From positions 5,048,001 through 5,112,000 of the forward strand of contig NC_070567.1 in NCBI RefSeq assembly GCF_026914185.1: a DNA stretch of 64,000 bases, written 5' to 3'. Of the stretch, positions 9,860 through 22,240 are shown in pieces. Source of the stretch: Puccinia triticina (Eukaryota > Basidiomycota > Pucciniomycetes > Pucciniales > Pucciniaceae). The position numbers and the translations under genes are program-made. Below the pieces are notes generated by a model that saw nothing but the letters and a program-made list of their open reading frames with translations, was not told where the DNA came from and made no database searches. Each line of letters opens with the position of its first letter. Positions within the stretch are counted from its first letter, which is position 1.

Positions 9860-11657
9860 TTAATAAACTTGGATCACGTCATTGAACCAGCTGGCAAGGG
9901 TTTTTCTGATTCTGTTGATGGTGAGTGTAGCTTGATCTTTGCCAACCTCTTCAGATAGAATAAATTCTATGCGCTGGAACTTGCAACAGGGATCAAAAAC
10001 CTGGTTGCTTGCCGTGAAGTCTTCCATCGGAAGCCAGTACTTGTTGAATTTTTCTTGCATTGGCTGGATCATTTCGATTATTTTGGGCGAGCCATTTTCT
10101 CGGGATTCTTTGAGCTGTTTTTCAATCTTCTTCATTGTTTTATAGGCAAGATGTGCAGTAGGGTATCATGTCATTCCAAGTTTTAAAGTAGCTAAATCAA
10201 ACAAGCAGTGAATGAAATGTCAGCTAATTTATCTGTGGGAATTCAATGATCACAAAGAAGAAATGACGTACCCAAGTGGAAAACAGACAAGAAATCCTTC
10301 ATAGTTGAAATCTCCTCCCACTCGGTTGAGGTAGGACAATGAGTGTAGTTAGCGTCTTGAATGGCGAGCTGATCAAACACTTCCTTATACGGGAGGGCCG
10401 ACTTGATCATGAGGAAAGTGGAGTTCCAGCGGGTGGGAACATCGACCAATGGGAGAGCTCACTGGTCCATTCCAACGAGATTGATTGCCTCCTTGAAGGA
10501 CTGTTTATACAAAGGGGTGCTCTTGGTGTAACAAACGCTGTCCTGAATCTTGTTGATAGCTTTGGAGAAGATCTTCAGGCCATCCTTCACGACCAAGTTA
10601 ATAACATGTGCAAGAAATTGGACATGTAAATAAATTCCTTTCATTTCAAGGGGAAGACTTCTCCGGGCTGAAATAGACAATATTACTCGAGTGATTGCAG
10701 AGTCGTTGCTTGCGGCATTATCAACGGTGATAGATGCCACCTTATCCAATATCTTCCATTTGTTCATCACATTGACGCGTTGTTCAGCAATAGCGACACC
10801 AGTGTGAGGAGTGAGAAGCTCCTTAAAGGAGATGATGTGAGTCTCCAGCGTCCAGTCCGACGAAATAAAATGAGCCAAAATTACCATATAAGGTGACTGG
10901 TTAGACGAGGTCCAGAGATCAGTTGTTAAGGCAACTTGATCTACACCAGAAATCTCAACAGCTAGCTTTTCTTTCATAGAGTTGTATAAAGCCATTACTT
11001 TGGTCTTGAGGGCCGTTTGAGTAAAGAATTTGAGCTTTGGTTGTAGTGAGGCAACAAAGGCGCGGAATAGCAGCTGTTTGACAAAGACAAATGGCTGTTT
11101 GTGAGCAATAACCATTTTGACAAGAAGCTCGCGTGAGGTCGTCTGAGAGAATATCCAGTTGGTTGGTTTTGATCCATCCGCGGGTGCCAAGAGTTTCAAC
11201 ATGGTTTGCTTGCTGGAGGTGAGGTAGGAGCTGCAACGTTTGAGGTGACACCGTAGGTGCTTGGTGCCGTTGGAGCTCTTACCCTTGAGTTGGTCTCGGC
11301 AGTAATGACAGTGTGCCTTGGTACCCTGACCTGTTAAAAAAAGAAAATTATCAGAAAGCTTCAAAAGTGGCCCCCACAAGCACAAAAACAAGGAGACTTG
11401 CCGGATTCTTTTTTGGTGAAGTGCTCCCAAATGTTGCTTGTCGTCTTTTGTTTTTTCAAATTTTGACTGGTAGATTGAGATTCTTGTGCACTCGATGGTT
11501 CAGGATCCTTTTCGGTGGTTTTTGCAACCTCTTGAGTGCTTGGCGGCTGAGACTGACCCTTGGTGGTGACTTGGGATTGGGAAACCTCAATTGGAGACTC
11601 TTCATCAGACGAACTGGAATTCACCGCGGCCGGTTGTTTCCTCTTGGACCGTCGCAT
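9860..11657 (-). pseudogene. hAT transposase, N-terminal and catalytic fragment (BED finger, RNase H-like fold)
   Basis: Read on the minus strand from 11657. The first exon, to about 11361, encodes a Ser/Glu-rich N-terminus starting MRRSKRKQ and ends in an IWEHFTK motif typical of BED fingers. After a short intron comes a BED zinc finger (CHYC ... HLRCHLKRC). The hAT catalytic core follows: LTTDLWTSSNQSPY, a DNAASND block, LAHVINLVVKDGL and VDVPTRWNSTF. The reading frame carries an in-frame TGA just before LVDVPTRWN (about 10457). A further exon at about 9860-10135 (KYWLPMEDF, VFDPCCKF) is followed by loss of homology where the insertion begins. With the internal stop and the missing junction to 4985-5560 this is a pseudogene. 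It closely follows autonomous hAT organisation, so it may once have mobilised hAT MITEs nearby, but their TIRs differ from this element's. Confidence 0.9.
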
Positions 11658-11961
11658 GGTTGGGACTTGGCGCAGGATGGGTGATTGTGTGACTGTGGGT
11701 TGAGGGGATATCAGATATCTCAGACTTAAGTCACCGATCGGCGATTACAGCTGACTTAATCGGGTCATAGTCGGGTCATCGGGCCGACCCGAAGTGGAAT
11801 CGGCCTGCCCAAACCCGAACCCGATTGACAATCGGGTGTCGCCGGGTCGGGTCGGAAATTGGTTTTTCAGCTGTCAGGCTACCCGAACCCGACCCGAGAC
11901 CCGCCGGGTCTCGGGTCGCCTCCGGGTCGACCCGACCCATTTGCATCCTGAAATTTCAACT

Positions 11962-12603
11962 ACTATGCGGGCAAGAAGTTAAGAGAAGAAGAGCTTCCAA
12001 GCCTGGTTCTCCCTTCTCCCTTATGGGACTCTCTGGAGGAGAGCTTTCCCCCAGAGCTTTTGGTACCAAGCCCGCCAACATTGTTGTCTGCCAACGATTG
12101 GGGACTTTCCATTACAAACTCAACAATCTTCAATATAAAATATATAATCTTCCATTCAGGATATTGTCACATAAGAGACCAACCCTGACAGCCTCCAGGC
12201 TCGACGATGCTTTTTTGCTCATGGTAATGAGGCTACTGGATTGTATTATTAGTATGCACTGCTTCAGCGTTGTTTTAAGTTCACTTCAGGAGCGGAGTAG
12301 GTTTAAGAAATAAACCCTTGCTCATCAATTGTAAGACAAGAATAATTTCTCTTATATACATCCATGTGCTAAGTGCTGCTTGAAACTCTCACAACTCCTT
12401 GTGACTGCGGCTATGACAAAATGTATGGCATGTTGCATCGGGTGAAAATTTGACATGTGTCCTTAAGGATTGCGCACGACGAGCCGAGTCTGGCCGTTTG
12501 TCCAACCTGTCCAAGCGACCTTTTACACATAAGTATCCAAGCATCTCTCAGCTTGTTCTTGATTGAACTGTGTTTCCTTTGATCCATCTGCTATCCTCAG
12601 ATC
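11962..12603. other. Gene-free upstream region of the large secreted-protein gene
   Basis: This contains no convincing ORF. It directly precedes the ATG at 12604 and presumably holds that gene's promoter and 5' leader; no clear TATA box was identified. Confidence 0.4.
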
Positions 12604-15600
12604 ATGATTGGCCTGAAGTCAGGTTTTCCACGGGCTCTTTGCAGCGTTCTGTTGGTGGCCAGTCAGCTTCCAAGAGGATTGATTGGGCTTGGCGAAGATG
12701 CATTCCCTCTAAATCACATCGAGCGCACATTGTCAGGCGACTCAAGCAGAATCTCAAGCTTGCATTCTAACAACCTTGATATTCCAAAGCTAGCTCATGA
12801 TTTCGACGACGAGGGCCAATCTGGTGCTCCCAAAGAGGAGATTCCGGAAGAGATGCTGCAACCCGATGATTGTCTGTCTCCGCAAAACCACTCTCGAGGC
12901 CAAGGGTAAGTTTGGTTATTTTACCGGTCATAATCGACCAGTATCTCCTGGCCTCCGGAAATTTTTCTTTGCCAAATTTTATACTGACTCGTGGCGCATT
13001 GTTTGTATCGGGATCAGGAAAGACAATATTTCTTGTCCAAAAAACGCACAGCCTACAAGGCTCATGGAAAATCAACGCGATGTTGACATAAGAAAATTAG
13101 GCCTCGACGTCCCCATATCAGCTGATATAAAAAAACAGGAAGCAGAGTGAGGCTTGAATTATTTCTCATGTTCAAGTCCATTGACTCACAAGATACTTGA
13201 AGTGACGTTTCCTCTTTGCTCCAGTTCAATGGGTGCCACGGCTTCTGCGCCCGACCTGAAAAGCGGAAAAGCTTGGGCAAGCAAACAGGGCGCTGGCGAA
13301 GTCCTTCCAAGCCCTGAATCTTCTAGTTCGTCAGATGGAGAACCTGTTGGTAGCAGTCACAGCAGCCAAAATACTCGGAATGAAGATGTTCAGCTTGGCG
13401 GAGATCAACTGCAGCATCATGTCGCATCGAGTGGATGCCCCGTTGGCCAGGGCGTTGCAGGTCACTCCACCCCCAAGAATCTACTCACCCCCATCTTAGA
13501 CCAACCTGTCCCAAGATCACACAGCCAGCTAAGCCCAGATGCGCAGGCATACCATTCTGATCTTAATCTTCAAAATCATCAATTAAGTTATCATCCTATA
13601 GTTACCGATCAATCACCTGTGCAATGGCAATTATTTTGGATTGACCGTGTAGTACCTACCACAATCTATCAAGTGCATCGAAGCTTAGGGTATCTGCCTG
13701 TGCGGCAAGATGGAGCTGTTCTCTCAGCCATCCCATCCATCCATGAGTCGTATGCTCATGTCCCATCATCGCACTCGGTACACCAAAGATATGTTGGGGA
13801 AAGCTCTACAAACACTCCACAAGCTAGTAGTCAAACTAGAAACTCATCTGATTTTGGGAGTTTTAGAAGTAATAAACCACCAAAGCGCTTTGTACCACCC
13901 AGAATGTGGCGGAAAAATAAGTAAGTCGTTTGATTATGCATGAATCGTATTCCTTGGTCTAGGAACTTCGAAGTTTTTTTGGGGGCGTGAGGGGCTGACT
14001 CTTTTATGGTTTTACTTAGAAAAGCGAGGCAACAGAGCTCGACACCCTATTTTAAAATTAAAAATCAAACTCACTCAGTTGTGAACCGCAACAAGAAATT
14101 GGAAGATGGTAACTTCACATTGAAGTCTTGGCGGCCTGAAAGCGTCTGCACTCCGAATGAACCCAATCAAGCTCCTAGCGCTTCTCAAAAAGTAGAAAAC
14201 TGCCAGCTGGATGATTCGACTCTCAAGTCGCAGCAGGATTTGATTTCAAGTATGAAGGAGCCTTTCTGTCGGGATTTTGATGAAATTGTTCCGACAAATC
14301 CAGCTGAAGACGCAGAAACATACTTTTTGACAGATGGGCTTGATACTTCTTCCCCGGCTACTCCCAGACCAAACCTTGATTCCAAAAAACATGAAGAACA
14401 CTTTGATCAGGCAAGTCAAGTCCAACCAAAAAGCCCCCAATATGTTGACACCAAGCATGAAGGCTTCGCCAATCAGACTCCCGGAAATATGAAGGAAGAA
14501 ATAGAACCTGAGCCTTCTGCTCCAGTATCAGAAGTACGAAGTAGTGCAATCAAAGACCCCAAACATTCCAGTCATGGGACTCAAGTTCGAGAAATCACTC
14601 CATCTCTACAAAAGACGAGATCGATATGGGTAAAAAAGGCTCGTCAAAATCCAAATGAGAATTGGAAGTGGTCAAAAAAGGTCCAGGTGTCCACGGGATT
14701 GCCAAAAACCCAGGAATCTGCTTTAGATCTACATATTTCAAAGGGAACAGGATCTACACCCTCAGGAAAAGTTGCTTGGAATTCAGTGCCAGATGATGAA
14801 GGCAATCGCGATAGCATTGAAAGCATGAGAGAAGATGAGGATCAAAAACAGGCTCAAATGACAGATCAGCAGTCTAAACAAGATCAAATGAAGCCCTACC
14901 AGAAGCCCCAGACTCAAATTGAAATCAGCCATAATGGAGAAAATCTCGAAAACCAAGTTGTAGTTCCAAACGAGAATGTGAAAGCTACTGAAGAAAGTAT
15001 CATTGCTACTGGTGGGACACTGCCAAATCACGAGAAAGAAGAGCCCAATCATGATGATTCTTCCCTTCTAAAGCCAAATAAGTTTGCAGCGTGAGTGATC
15101 CAACATCCCATTATTCTACTGTCTGTGTGGGATGAGTAGGAGCTAAATTTGATCCATTTGAATATATACTCAGTCTGAATGAAATAGTGCCTGACCAGGG
15201 CAACGAGGAGCAGCCAAGGGAGGTTGGGAAACAGGTGCGAAGGAGGAAAACGAAAAAAGAAACCAAGGCTTTGCGCCATGAAGTGAATAGATCAAAGAAT
15301 GTTGCTGCTACTTCAAAGATACTTTCTGATTCTGGAACAATTTCAGCTCCCACAGGAGCTCCTGTGAATTCCAATCTATGGGAAAAGTTTCCAAGACTAC
15401 AACTACACATTCCATCATTCCATCTGATGTTTCCAAAGACAGAATTTTTCCAGAGCTTGGCCCACTACTCAACCTTGTTGCCCCAAAGAAGAAACCTTTT
15501 GGATGTCATCAAAGACTTCAAATCAAAATACTTGGATGTTGTTAGGAATAGAGCACATTACAACATCCCCAAAGTTTCTCTTTGGTTCAAAAAAAGTGCA

Positions 15601-17184
15601 GCTCAAGCAAACATTGAAGGGGAAAATTCTGTAGAGTCACTTCATTCTTCTGAATTGATTCCCAAATCTCCCAAAATTGTGCAGCCAGGAAAAACTCTAT
15701 TTGGAACTGGAGATGAAGATATGATTTACAAATCAGAAATTATGCCTGAAGAGTTGGAAGGAAAATCAATTATACAAAAACAAAAACATAAACATAAAGG
15801 GAAGGGCCATGAACATTTGGGGGCCATAGAACTTGAACACAATCCTAAATACCTTGAAGAATACAAGGATAGATATAAGAGAGCTAAACAAGTTGAAACT
15901 GATTTGCTATTGGTACTTGGAAGATTTATGCAGGCAGAAAATGTTGAGTGTAACACTTTGATCAAAGTAGACACCACCCATCCAAATTATGAAGGATTGG
16001 ATAAATTCATGTTAGAAAAAAGAAAAGATCCAACAGAAGTTAGACAATTGGAATGGTTGATTAAAAGGATTGGTCAGAGTGAGGGGAGGAGAAGATGGAA
16101 AGCAATTGAGAGGCAATACAATCAACCCAAGATTCTCGAGATATGGGATAAAATCAGGAAGATAAAGAGATCCAATGCATTAAAAGACTTGGATCGGTGT
16201 TTAAAAATAACTGAACCTTGGCCCATATTTTATGATGCTGAAGTTGAACAACATGACAATGAATGGTTGAGATTATTCTTAATTCAGTATCCCTCTACCA
16301 AAAAAACATTGATTCGTGTATTAGGAGAAGAAGAACTTGATTACAGAATCCAGGCCAAAGCAATCATGAAGCCAGAGAGAGGGAAACCATCCAGATGGAT
16401 TCCACCAAATCAGCTCAAGGAAGCTTATCAGCAAGGATACAATACAAACCACATTCTAGAAATATCCAATATTTTGCAGCTTGGAAGTTTCTTTTTTGAG
16501 CCTGTAAAAGTCCCTACTTTTCTCCCATATCAAGTGGAGTTGATCATGTTGTATCAGAATTGGACAAGCAAACAGGTGGGGCCATGGGCACTTTCAGAAG
16601 AGAGAAGTTGGTTGTTGAGTGACCCGGCAAGGGAAAAGATTTACAGGAAAAGATTTGAAAATCTGAAACAAATAATCAAATATCAGCCTGTCCAAGGAAC
16701 AAGCCTCCTTAAAACTTTGAATGATTGCTTAAATGAATCCAATGTGAATAAAAAGCTATCTCAAAGAAAGAAGCCCTTTTCTGAAGCAGAAATTGCAGCT
16801 GTATGGTGGAACTTCTCAGATGTTCTAGATTGGGCAGAGAAGAACCTGGACCATGTAACAATGGCACAAGCTGGGATTGCATTGAAGCTGCCCAAATCAA
16901 GAGATGTGGATGTGGATAGGGATAACTTAATTGAGATCTTGGACAAAAAAACAATTTCAGAGGATGTTAAAAATGCCATGATAAAGTGGTTTGAAGAGAA
17001 TACAGTGTCACCATACATAGATCCTTATCATGACTTCTGGTGCCCAATTCATCGGGAAGGTCTTGCAATTCCTGGTGAAGAATCAGCAATTCATGACAAT
17101 CAAGACCAAGACTTCTTCCAACAAAGCTTATCTTTAGTTAAAGATTTTCTATCAAATCCCCTAAATTACCTCCCCTTTTCATAA
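12604..17184 (+). CDS. Large predicted secreted protein of unknown function (about 1,402 aa, five exons)
   Basis: Exons by splice consensus and phase: 12604-12905, 13018-13146, 13225-13920, 14020-15090, 15174-17184. The joined frame is 4,209 nt with one stop. All four introns begin GTAAGT or GTGAG and end AG, and all are phase 2. Residues 1-30 look like a signal peptide: short N-region MIGLKSGFPR, hydrophobic ALCSVLLVAS, then a polar start. Residues from about 30 to 730 are Ser/Gln/Asn/Glu/Lys-rich and probably disordered (for example a run of Ser near the start of exon 3). The last exon encodes about 670 residues that look more ordered, rich in Trp, Leu and charged residues (LEWLIKRIGQSEGRRRW, EWLRLFLIQYPSTKK, EIAAVWWNFSDVLDWAEKN). 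No known domain was recognised. A secreted, lineage-specific protein with a disordered N-terminal half is compatible with a surface or host-interaction role, but that is inference. The ATG is the first in frame; an upstream non-coding exon cannot be excluded. Confidence 0.85.
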
Positions 17185-17451
17185 ATGTCACACCCCCAGC
17201 CTTTACTCAGTAGTGTGCTCTGTCTTTCTTTTTATATCAATCAGCTATATTTCTTTATCAAAATTTTCTACTGTTTACGTCCAAGAGTCTTGCCACATCT
17301 GCTAAGAGTTGATTTTATATGTGGATGCAATTTGAGTGCTAGCTTGTGTGCACAGTTAACCATTCAAGAAATGCACATCATGTGCTGTTCAGATTTTAGA
17401 CCTATCCTAGTGAGGCCCTGTTTGTCATCTGATACACTCAGCAAAGATATT
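17185..17451. other. 3' flank of the secreted-protein gene
   Basis: AT-rich sequence follows the TAA at 17182-17184. No gene is seen; it probably contains the 3' UTR and polyadenylation region. Confidence 0.4.
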
Positions 17452-17654
17452 AGGGGGGGTTCACAATAGGATTTTAATAAAACTTTAGAGCCCATTTTAA
17501 CCTGTTTGTGAACATATTTTTAAAAATTTGATAAATTGCACTGATTGATCAGTCACACCTTTTTCTGGACATCTTGCCAAAATTTTAAAATTATGTTCAT
17601 AAAGGCCTTAAATTGACCTCCAAAGTGTTATAAAATTCAATTGTGAACCCCCCT
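17452..17654. mobile_element. MITE, G6-TTCACAAT family, copy 2 (203 bp)
   Basis: Termini AGGGGGGGTTCACAATAGGA and, inverted, AATTGTGAACCCCCCT. It matches 2940-3143 in length, ends and internal order (AAAACTTTAGAG..., TTTTTAAAAATTTGATAAAT, GGCCTTAAA). Flanks again read ATT|A ... T|ATT. Confidence 0.85.
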
Positions 17655-18378
17655 ATTATATTTGCTTCAATGTCATGGGTCAAGTTTGGCCTGTGACCTT
17701 TTAAAATTTGTTCTTAGTCTGCCATCCTCTCCTGACCTGGCAGCTGCACTCCGTTGACCTAGCTCGGACTTGATAATGGGCAGTCTTAAATAATTTGCCA
17801 GGAGGCCACTCATAAGTGGGTCTGTTGAAGCAGCTTAAGGTTACCAGTGAATGATCAACATGGGGAAACCGCCCCAACATAACCCTTTTTGTTTTCATTC
17901 CAAACAAGCATTCAACAAGACTCGCACCCATCCAGCCAGGATTTGTGCATCCCATATCCCTGGTGAGCCGAGCGGCTTTGAATTCAATTTGTGGTTCAAA
18001 TAGCAGGTGTGTACGCAGATAGACAATACAAACGGGTGCGATTCTCTATGATTATAAGTGATACAAGGTGGCCGGGAATAATCGAGCCCAAGAAAGCAAC
18101 CTCCTCTTCCTCCCCTCCCCCTTGCCTCAGAAAGGGACAATGTTTGCTGGGATGATGAAGAACAAGGGATGCACGATCATGTGTGGAAGAAGAAACAACG
18201 GCTCCATGCCCTCGTTTGCGTTGGTTGGGTGGATACGGGGGTAGTGTTTCGCGAGGTAGGGTTCAATTAAGGAGTTCGACCAGGGAGAGAAGAAAAGAGG
18301 ATGGGAAAGCTGGTGTGGATATGGTGAGGGATCCTGGTAGCAAAAAAGCCAAAAAGAGGAGACGACGCGAGCTTTGGT
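17655..18378. other. Intergenic, no gene seen
   Basis: Downstream flank of the NAD kinase gene, which is transcribed towards it. Small ORFs on both strands lack domains or splice support. Confidence 0.4.
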
Positions 18379-21209
18379 TCAAGATTCGCTAGACGAGCCG
18401 TCGGAGGAGCTGCTAGAGTCGAGGCCCCAGACAGCGAACGCCTTGAGATTAGGATTGCTGATTTTCGGGGGGAGCCGTTCATGACTGATGATCGGAGGAG
18501 GCGGGGGGTCGGCTGAGGAGTTCCTGAGGGTGCTCGCGCCTTGGGAGCTGATATCCGAGGAGGACGTCATCTGGTCGGCGTTACGCTGGTCGAGTCTCCG
18601 CCTCGTGATCCCGGCAGGATCCATGGGGTGGGCGAAAGGGGCATGGCCGGCCGATGGTCCGTCGTCGACCAACGAAACGCTGGGAGCGACGTCGTCGATA
18701 TCGTATTCCTCCAGCTCGTCGTCATCGAACTCTTCATGCTTCATCATGTGCTCAGGTGCCGCCGCCGCAACCGCTTGGGAGCTGGACGATTGACTTGTTG
18801 CACCGGGCACTCTGCTGCTGGACGCTTGCGCTTGGTCCTCCTCGATCACCACAAACGATTTCTGGCGCTCCCGCTCGTTCCACTTCAACGTCCTCGAAAT
18901 CGCATGGAACCAATCTATCGATTGGCTCACGCCACAGACCGTCGGGAAAGGGTATGCTGAGGCTGTAACCTTGATGTGATCGCCCTCTGGGGTTTGGTGG
19001 GATAACCAACCATCAGCCAAGAGCATCCTCCAGTTAGTCAAGATCACATTGGCTCGGATTCGAAGGGCTGCTTACGACGTAGTTCCACCCTTCCTCTCCC
19101 ATCAAAACTAGCCCAAGCAGTACTGCGGGATGTGTACGGCACGCAAATCCTCAGTTCCATCGTATCCGGGAGTAACATCGGTCGAAAGGAGAGAGTGTGA
19201 GGACAGATGGGGGTAATCAACATCGCAGGAATTTCGGGATGGACGAGGGAGCCACCGGCAGATAACTGATTGATTTGGAGAGATCGGTAATCAGATTAGG
19301 GCAACGCAGATATAACTCAGTCTTGACTTACAGAGTAGGCCGTAGAGCCAGTGGGTGTTGAGACCGTTAAACCATCAGCTTGGACAGTGGTCATGTGATG
19401 ATCGTCGCCTGAAAGAAAGAATGAGCACACAAGTTAAGGAACTTGTGGGCGGAGACGATATTTGAGGTGGGAAACGCGGGGAGGGAAATACACAAGGAAA
19501 AAGTAATCACCAAAGAGCTCTAGCAAGCTCACATACGGACTCGGTCCGCGATCGACGACCAGTTCGTTCAAGACTTCGAATGACTCAGCGGGGTAAGTAC
19601 TAAAACAGACAATCTCCTTATCGTCCTTGGCAGCTGAACGAGAGGCTGAGCGTTGGTTAGAAGGCGCCGAACCGTTCTCGAGGGCCTCCCAGCCCGACTT
19701 GCCGAGGATGTTCATGAAGATCTCGCCGGTCTTGCCCGACCTGACCGCCCGACGTTTAGTGGGGCCAACACTGGCCCGATAGACCGTACAGTTGAAGCGC
19801 ATCCGCAGGTTGATCCGCACGCCCCGTTTGATGGCTTCATGTAAGACCTTCTGGTGGTCGGCGTAGTCAAAGTTCGTAAGGAAACCAAGTGAGCCAAGTG
19901 CAAATGAGATGATCGGCGGAACGACTCGTTGGAATAACCAGGAAGCAAACAGGACCGTACCGTCTCCACCAAGCTGTATGGATGGATGGATGGATGGATG
20001 GATGGATGTGGGGATTGAGGGACGGGATCAGCAACCTGAAACTTGGGATCGTAGCGCCAACCTTTGATTCGAGCACTCACGGTGATTACCAAATCAAAGA
20101 GCTCTGGTGATTTAGCACACATCTCTGGAGTCCAATAACGGAGTCTTCCGTCATCTTGCAGGAAAGAGTCGGTGGTCGAGTTGGAAGCGGAGCTGTGACT
20201 GCTGATGTTGGAGTGGATGGAGTTGAGGGATGAGACGGAGTTTGTGCGGGAGAGGCGGCGCTTGAAGCGATTGCACGGGGACAGGGGGCGGAACCAATCG
20301 GGATAGTCCCTCTCTAAGCCCGGCCGATCGAAGCGGGTGGAGTGGCGTAATTGGTGGTCGACATAGATCACCAAGGGCTTGGATTGGTTGGTTGAGCTCG
20401 ACCTCTGGAGGGACTGTGTGATCGGCGGTTGGAGGGATTCCCGGGAAAGTGAGATGACCAATTCTCGAGTCAGGCTGTTTTGGAGGGAGATGGATGCAGA
20501 TGGGGGTTAGTGACAGACACCAACTATTTGGATGAGTTAGAGAACAGAAGAACTGTTTACCGAATCAGATGGTTATCTCTAGCCTTGGTGATGATCAAGA
20601 CGCTCTGGATGGCCGTTTTGATCCGAGTCCGGCCGAGCTGCTTGGACATCTCTCGGACGCTCGTTGCAGTCTCGGCTAGTTGACGGGTCATACTCTCGTG
20701 GTTCTCGTCGTCGTCGTCGTCGTCGTCGTCTTCATCATCATATTCGTCTTCATCCCCTTCCTTCTCGTCCAGGCCATCGTCTCTATCCTGCCGATAGGCA
20801 TAGTTCTGGTGGTCTGGGATGGTCATGCTTCCAATCCCCTGGGAGATCGAGTTCGGCCGGGGGGTGTTAGGTGAGAAGCCGGGCGAGGGATAGCTTTGCG
20901 GGATCGTTGGCAGTGGCGGATTGAACTGTCTGCTTCGGGAGCGTTCGTGTCTGGTCAGGCTGCGAGATATGCCAGCTGCATATGACGTCGAGATTATTGA
21001 TACAGAGGCAGTCAGATCTGGGCTGGCCAAGATGAGTGTTTGGAACGCTGCCTACGGTTGTTTCCAGGGTCGAGATGGGAGTGGACAAAGCATGGCGAGT
21101 TGGGTGTGGGTGCTCTGTCGTGGAACCTGGCCAGACTGTTGGTCTGCTGGTGGGTGCTGGCCGTCGAGGCTGATGCTGAGCTGGAGGGGTTGGCTGAGGA
21201 GGGCGCCAT
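18379..21209 (-). CDS. NAD(+) kinase (ATP-NAD kinase), seven exons, about 758 aa
   Basis: Phosphorylates NAD+ to NADP+ using ATP. Exons (minus): 21209-21127, 21022-20561, 20474-20081, 19973-19511, 19408-19332, 19265-19076, 18986-18379; 2,277 nt in frame. Family signatures: [13 protein letters not shown] and [11 protein letters not shown] ahead of the core; [16 protein letters not shown] (the GGDGT ATP/NAD site, just after a splice junction); [39 protein letters not shown] with the NE motif; then [18 protein letters not shown], the glycine-rich NAD-binding loop. The C-terminus is acidic and Ser-rich. A long N-terminal extension holds an acidic run (about ten consecutive Asp/Glu near residue 120). 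At 758 aa it is longer than yeast Utr1 (about 530). Exon 1 is the least certain: a GTTCCA donor and GGCCAG acceptor were chosen because they keep the frame. Intron 3 holds a GGAT microsatellite. Confidence 0.93.
19978..20010. repeat. GGAT tetranucleotide microsatellite in an NAD-kinase intron
   Basis: Six or seven consecutive GGAT units lie in the intron between the exons ending at 20081 and starting at 19973, close to the acceptor site. Confidence 0.85.
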
Positions 21210-22240
21210 GCTGGTGGTCGTACAAGTACAGAAAAATCGAAAAATGTTTAAATAGGGAACAATCTGGGAGTCGATGACCACGGGAAACGGCCTGGGGATC
21301 GGAGAGTCAAACTCTAATTACACCGCGGGTCACGCACCCACCTGCGGGCTCCTATCATGTCATATCAACTGACGCCAACCACCCGGTGCTCTCCTGAATC
21401 CTGATCAGACTGGCTGTCATCCAATCAGTGTAGTCACATATTTATATGGAGACAAAAACAGTACCTAGGGTCTGGACCATCATCAAGTAATACGGTGAAT
21501 TCAAGTGGAATCATGTACAAATCTAATTTGTTTGTTTTTTTTTAAAAAAAAAAGAAAGACAAATTAAAGGGGTTCACTTAAGGCTGCTTTTGAAATCCGT
21601 CATCAAAACCATCAACTGCAGCTTTTGCTGAGAAAGCTACAAGGTTCTGGTGGGCAGCTACATCAAGCAATGTTTGTCTTATATATAACCCACCTGTCTT
21701 TATCATTGAGGTAAATTCAAAGCAAGCTGGGGGAGGGGGAGAGAATTACTTAGGGGTGGTACCTGGGAAGCTAAGTAGTAAGTACTATGAGTGTGCTGAG
21801 GGCTGTAAAGGCTAGAATAATTCCAGCCCTCTCCTATTGTCCAAACAATCAATAGAAGGGAATCCCTCAAAGCTGATGTGTATTTTTTGGATTGCTACAA
21901 GGCAAAGAATACTAGCTAGTGGCTTTATGCTACCACTACACTAGTTTTTGTATCTTCTTGAGGGCTAACAAAGAAATTTTTGTAATAAACAGCTGGCAAG
22001 CACTTAAGCTGATTGGCTACTTTTGTTGAGATTTCACTTGAAGGCAGAGAGATTGAGAGGCAAGGAGGAGGATTTGAACAAGGAGCTGTGCTGAAGGTTG
22101 TTGGCTCAGGTGGGGCTAGAGTGGTTTTGGCTCAGACTTGATGATTGTATTTCTTATCCAAGGAGCAGACCCCTTCACAAGATCCAGAGGGGGCCTAAAA
22201 TAGTTTAACATACAAAACACAAGAACTGAACATGTGAAAT
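21210..22240. other. Upstream region of the NAD kinase gene and non-coding DNA
   Basis: No gene is seen. The first few hundred bases presumably hold the NAD kinase promoter. A T/A-rich homopolymer block lies at 21535-21560. Confidence 0.4.

Larger units (their letters stand above)
4692..11950 (-). mobile_element. hAT transposon remnant with internal insertion
   Basis: The left end starts CAGGATGTAAACAGGTTGGG and the right end is the inverse of CAGGATGCAAATGGGTCGGG. Subterminal GGGTCGGGT-like repeats are present at both ends (4700-4860 and 11760-11940). The 8-bp flank TTTCAACT occurs at 4684-4691 and 11954-11961; on the right three extra bases (AAA) lie between the TIR and the duplication. 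The transposase runs on the minus strand but is divided into an N-terminal part (9860-11657) and a C-terminal part (4985-5560) by about 4.3 kb of unrelated DNA. The element is inactive. Confidence 0.8.
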
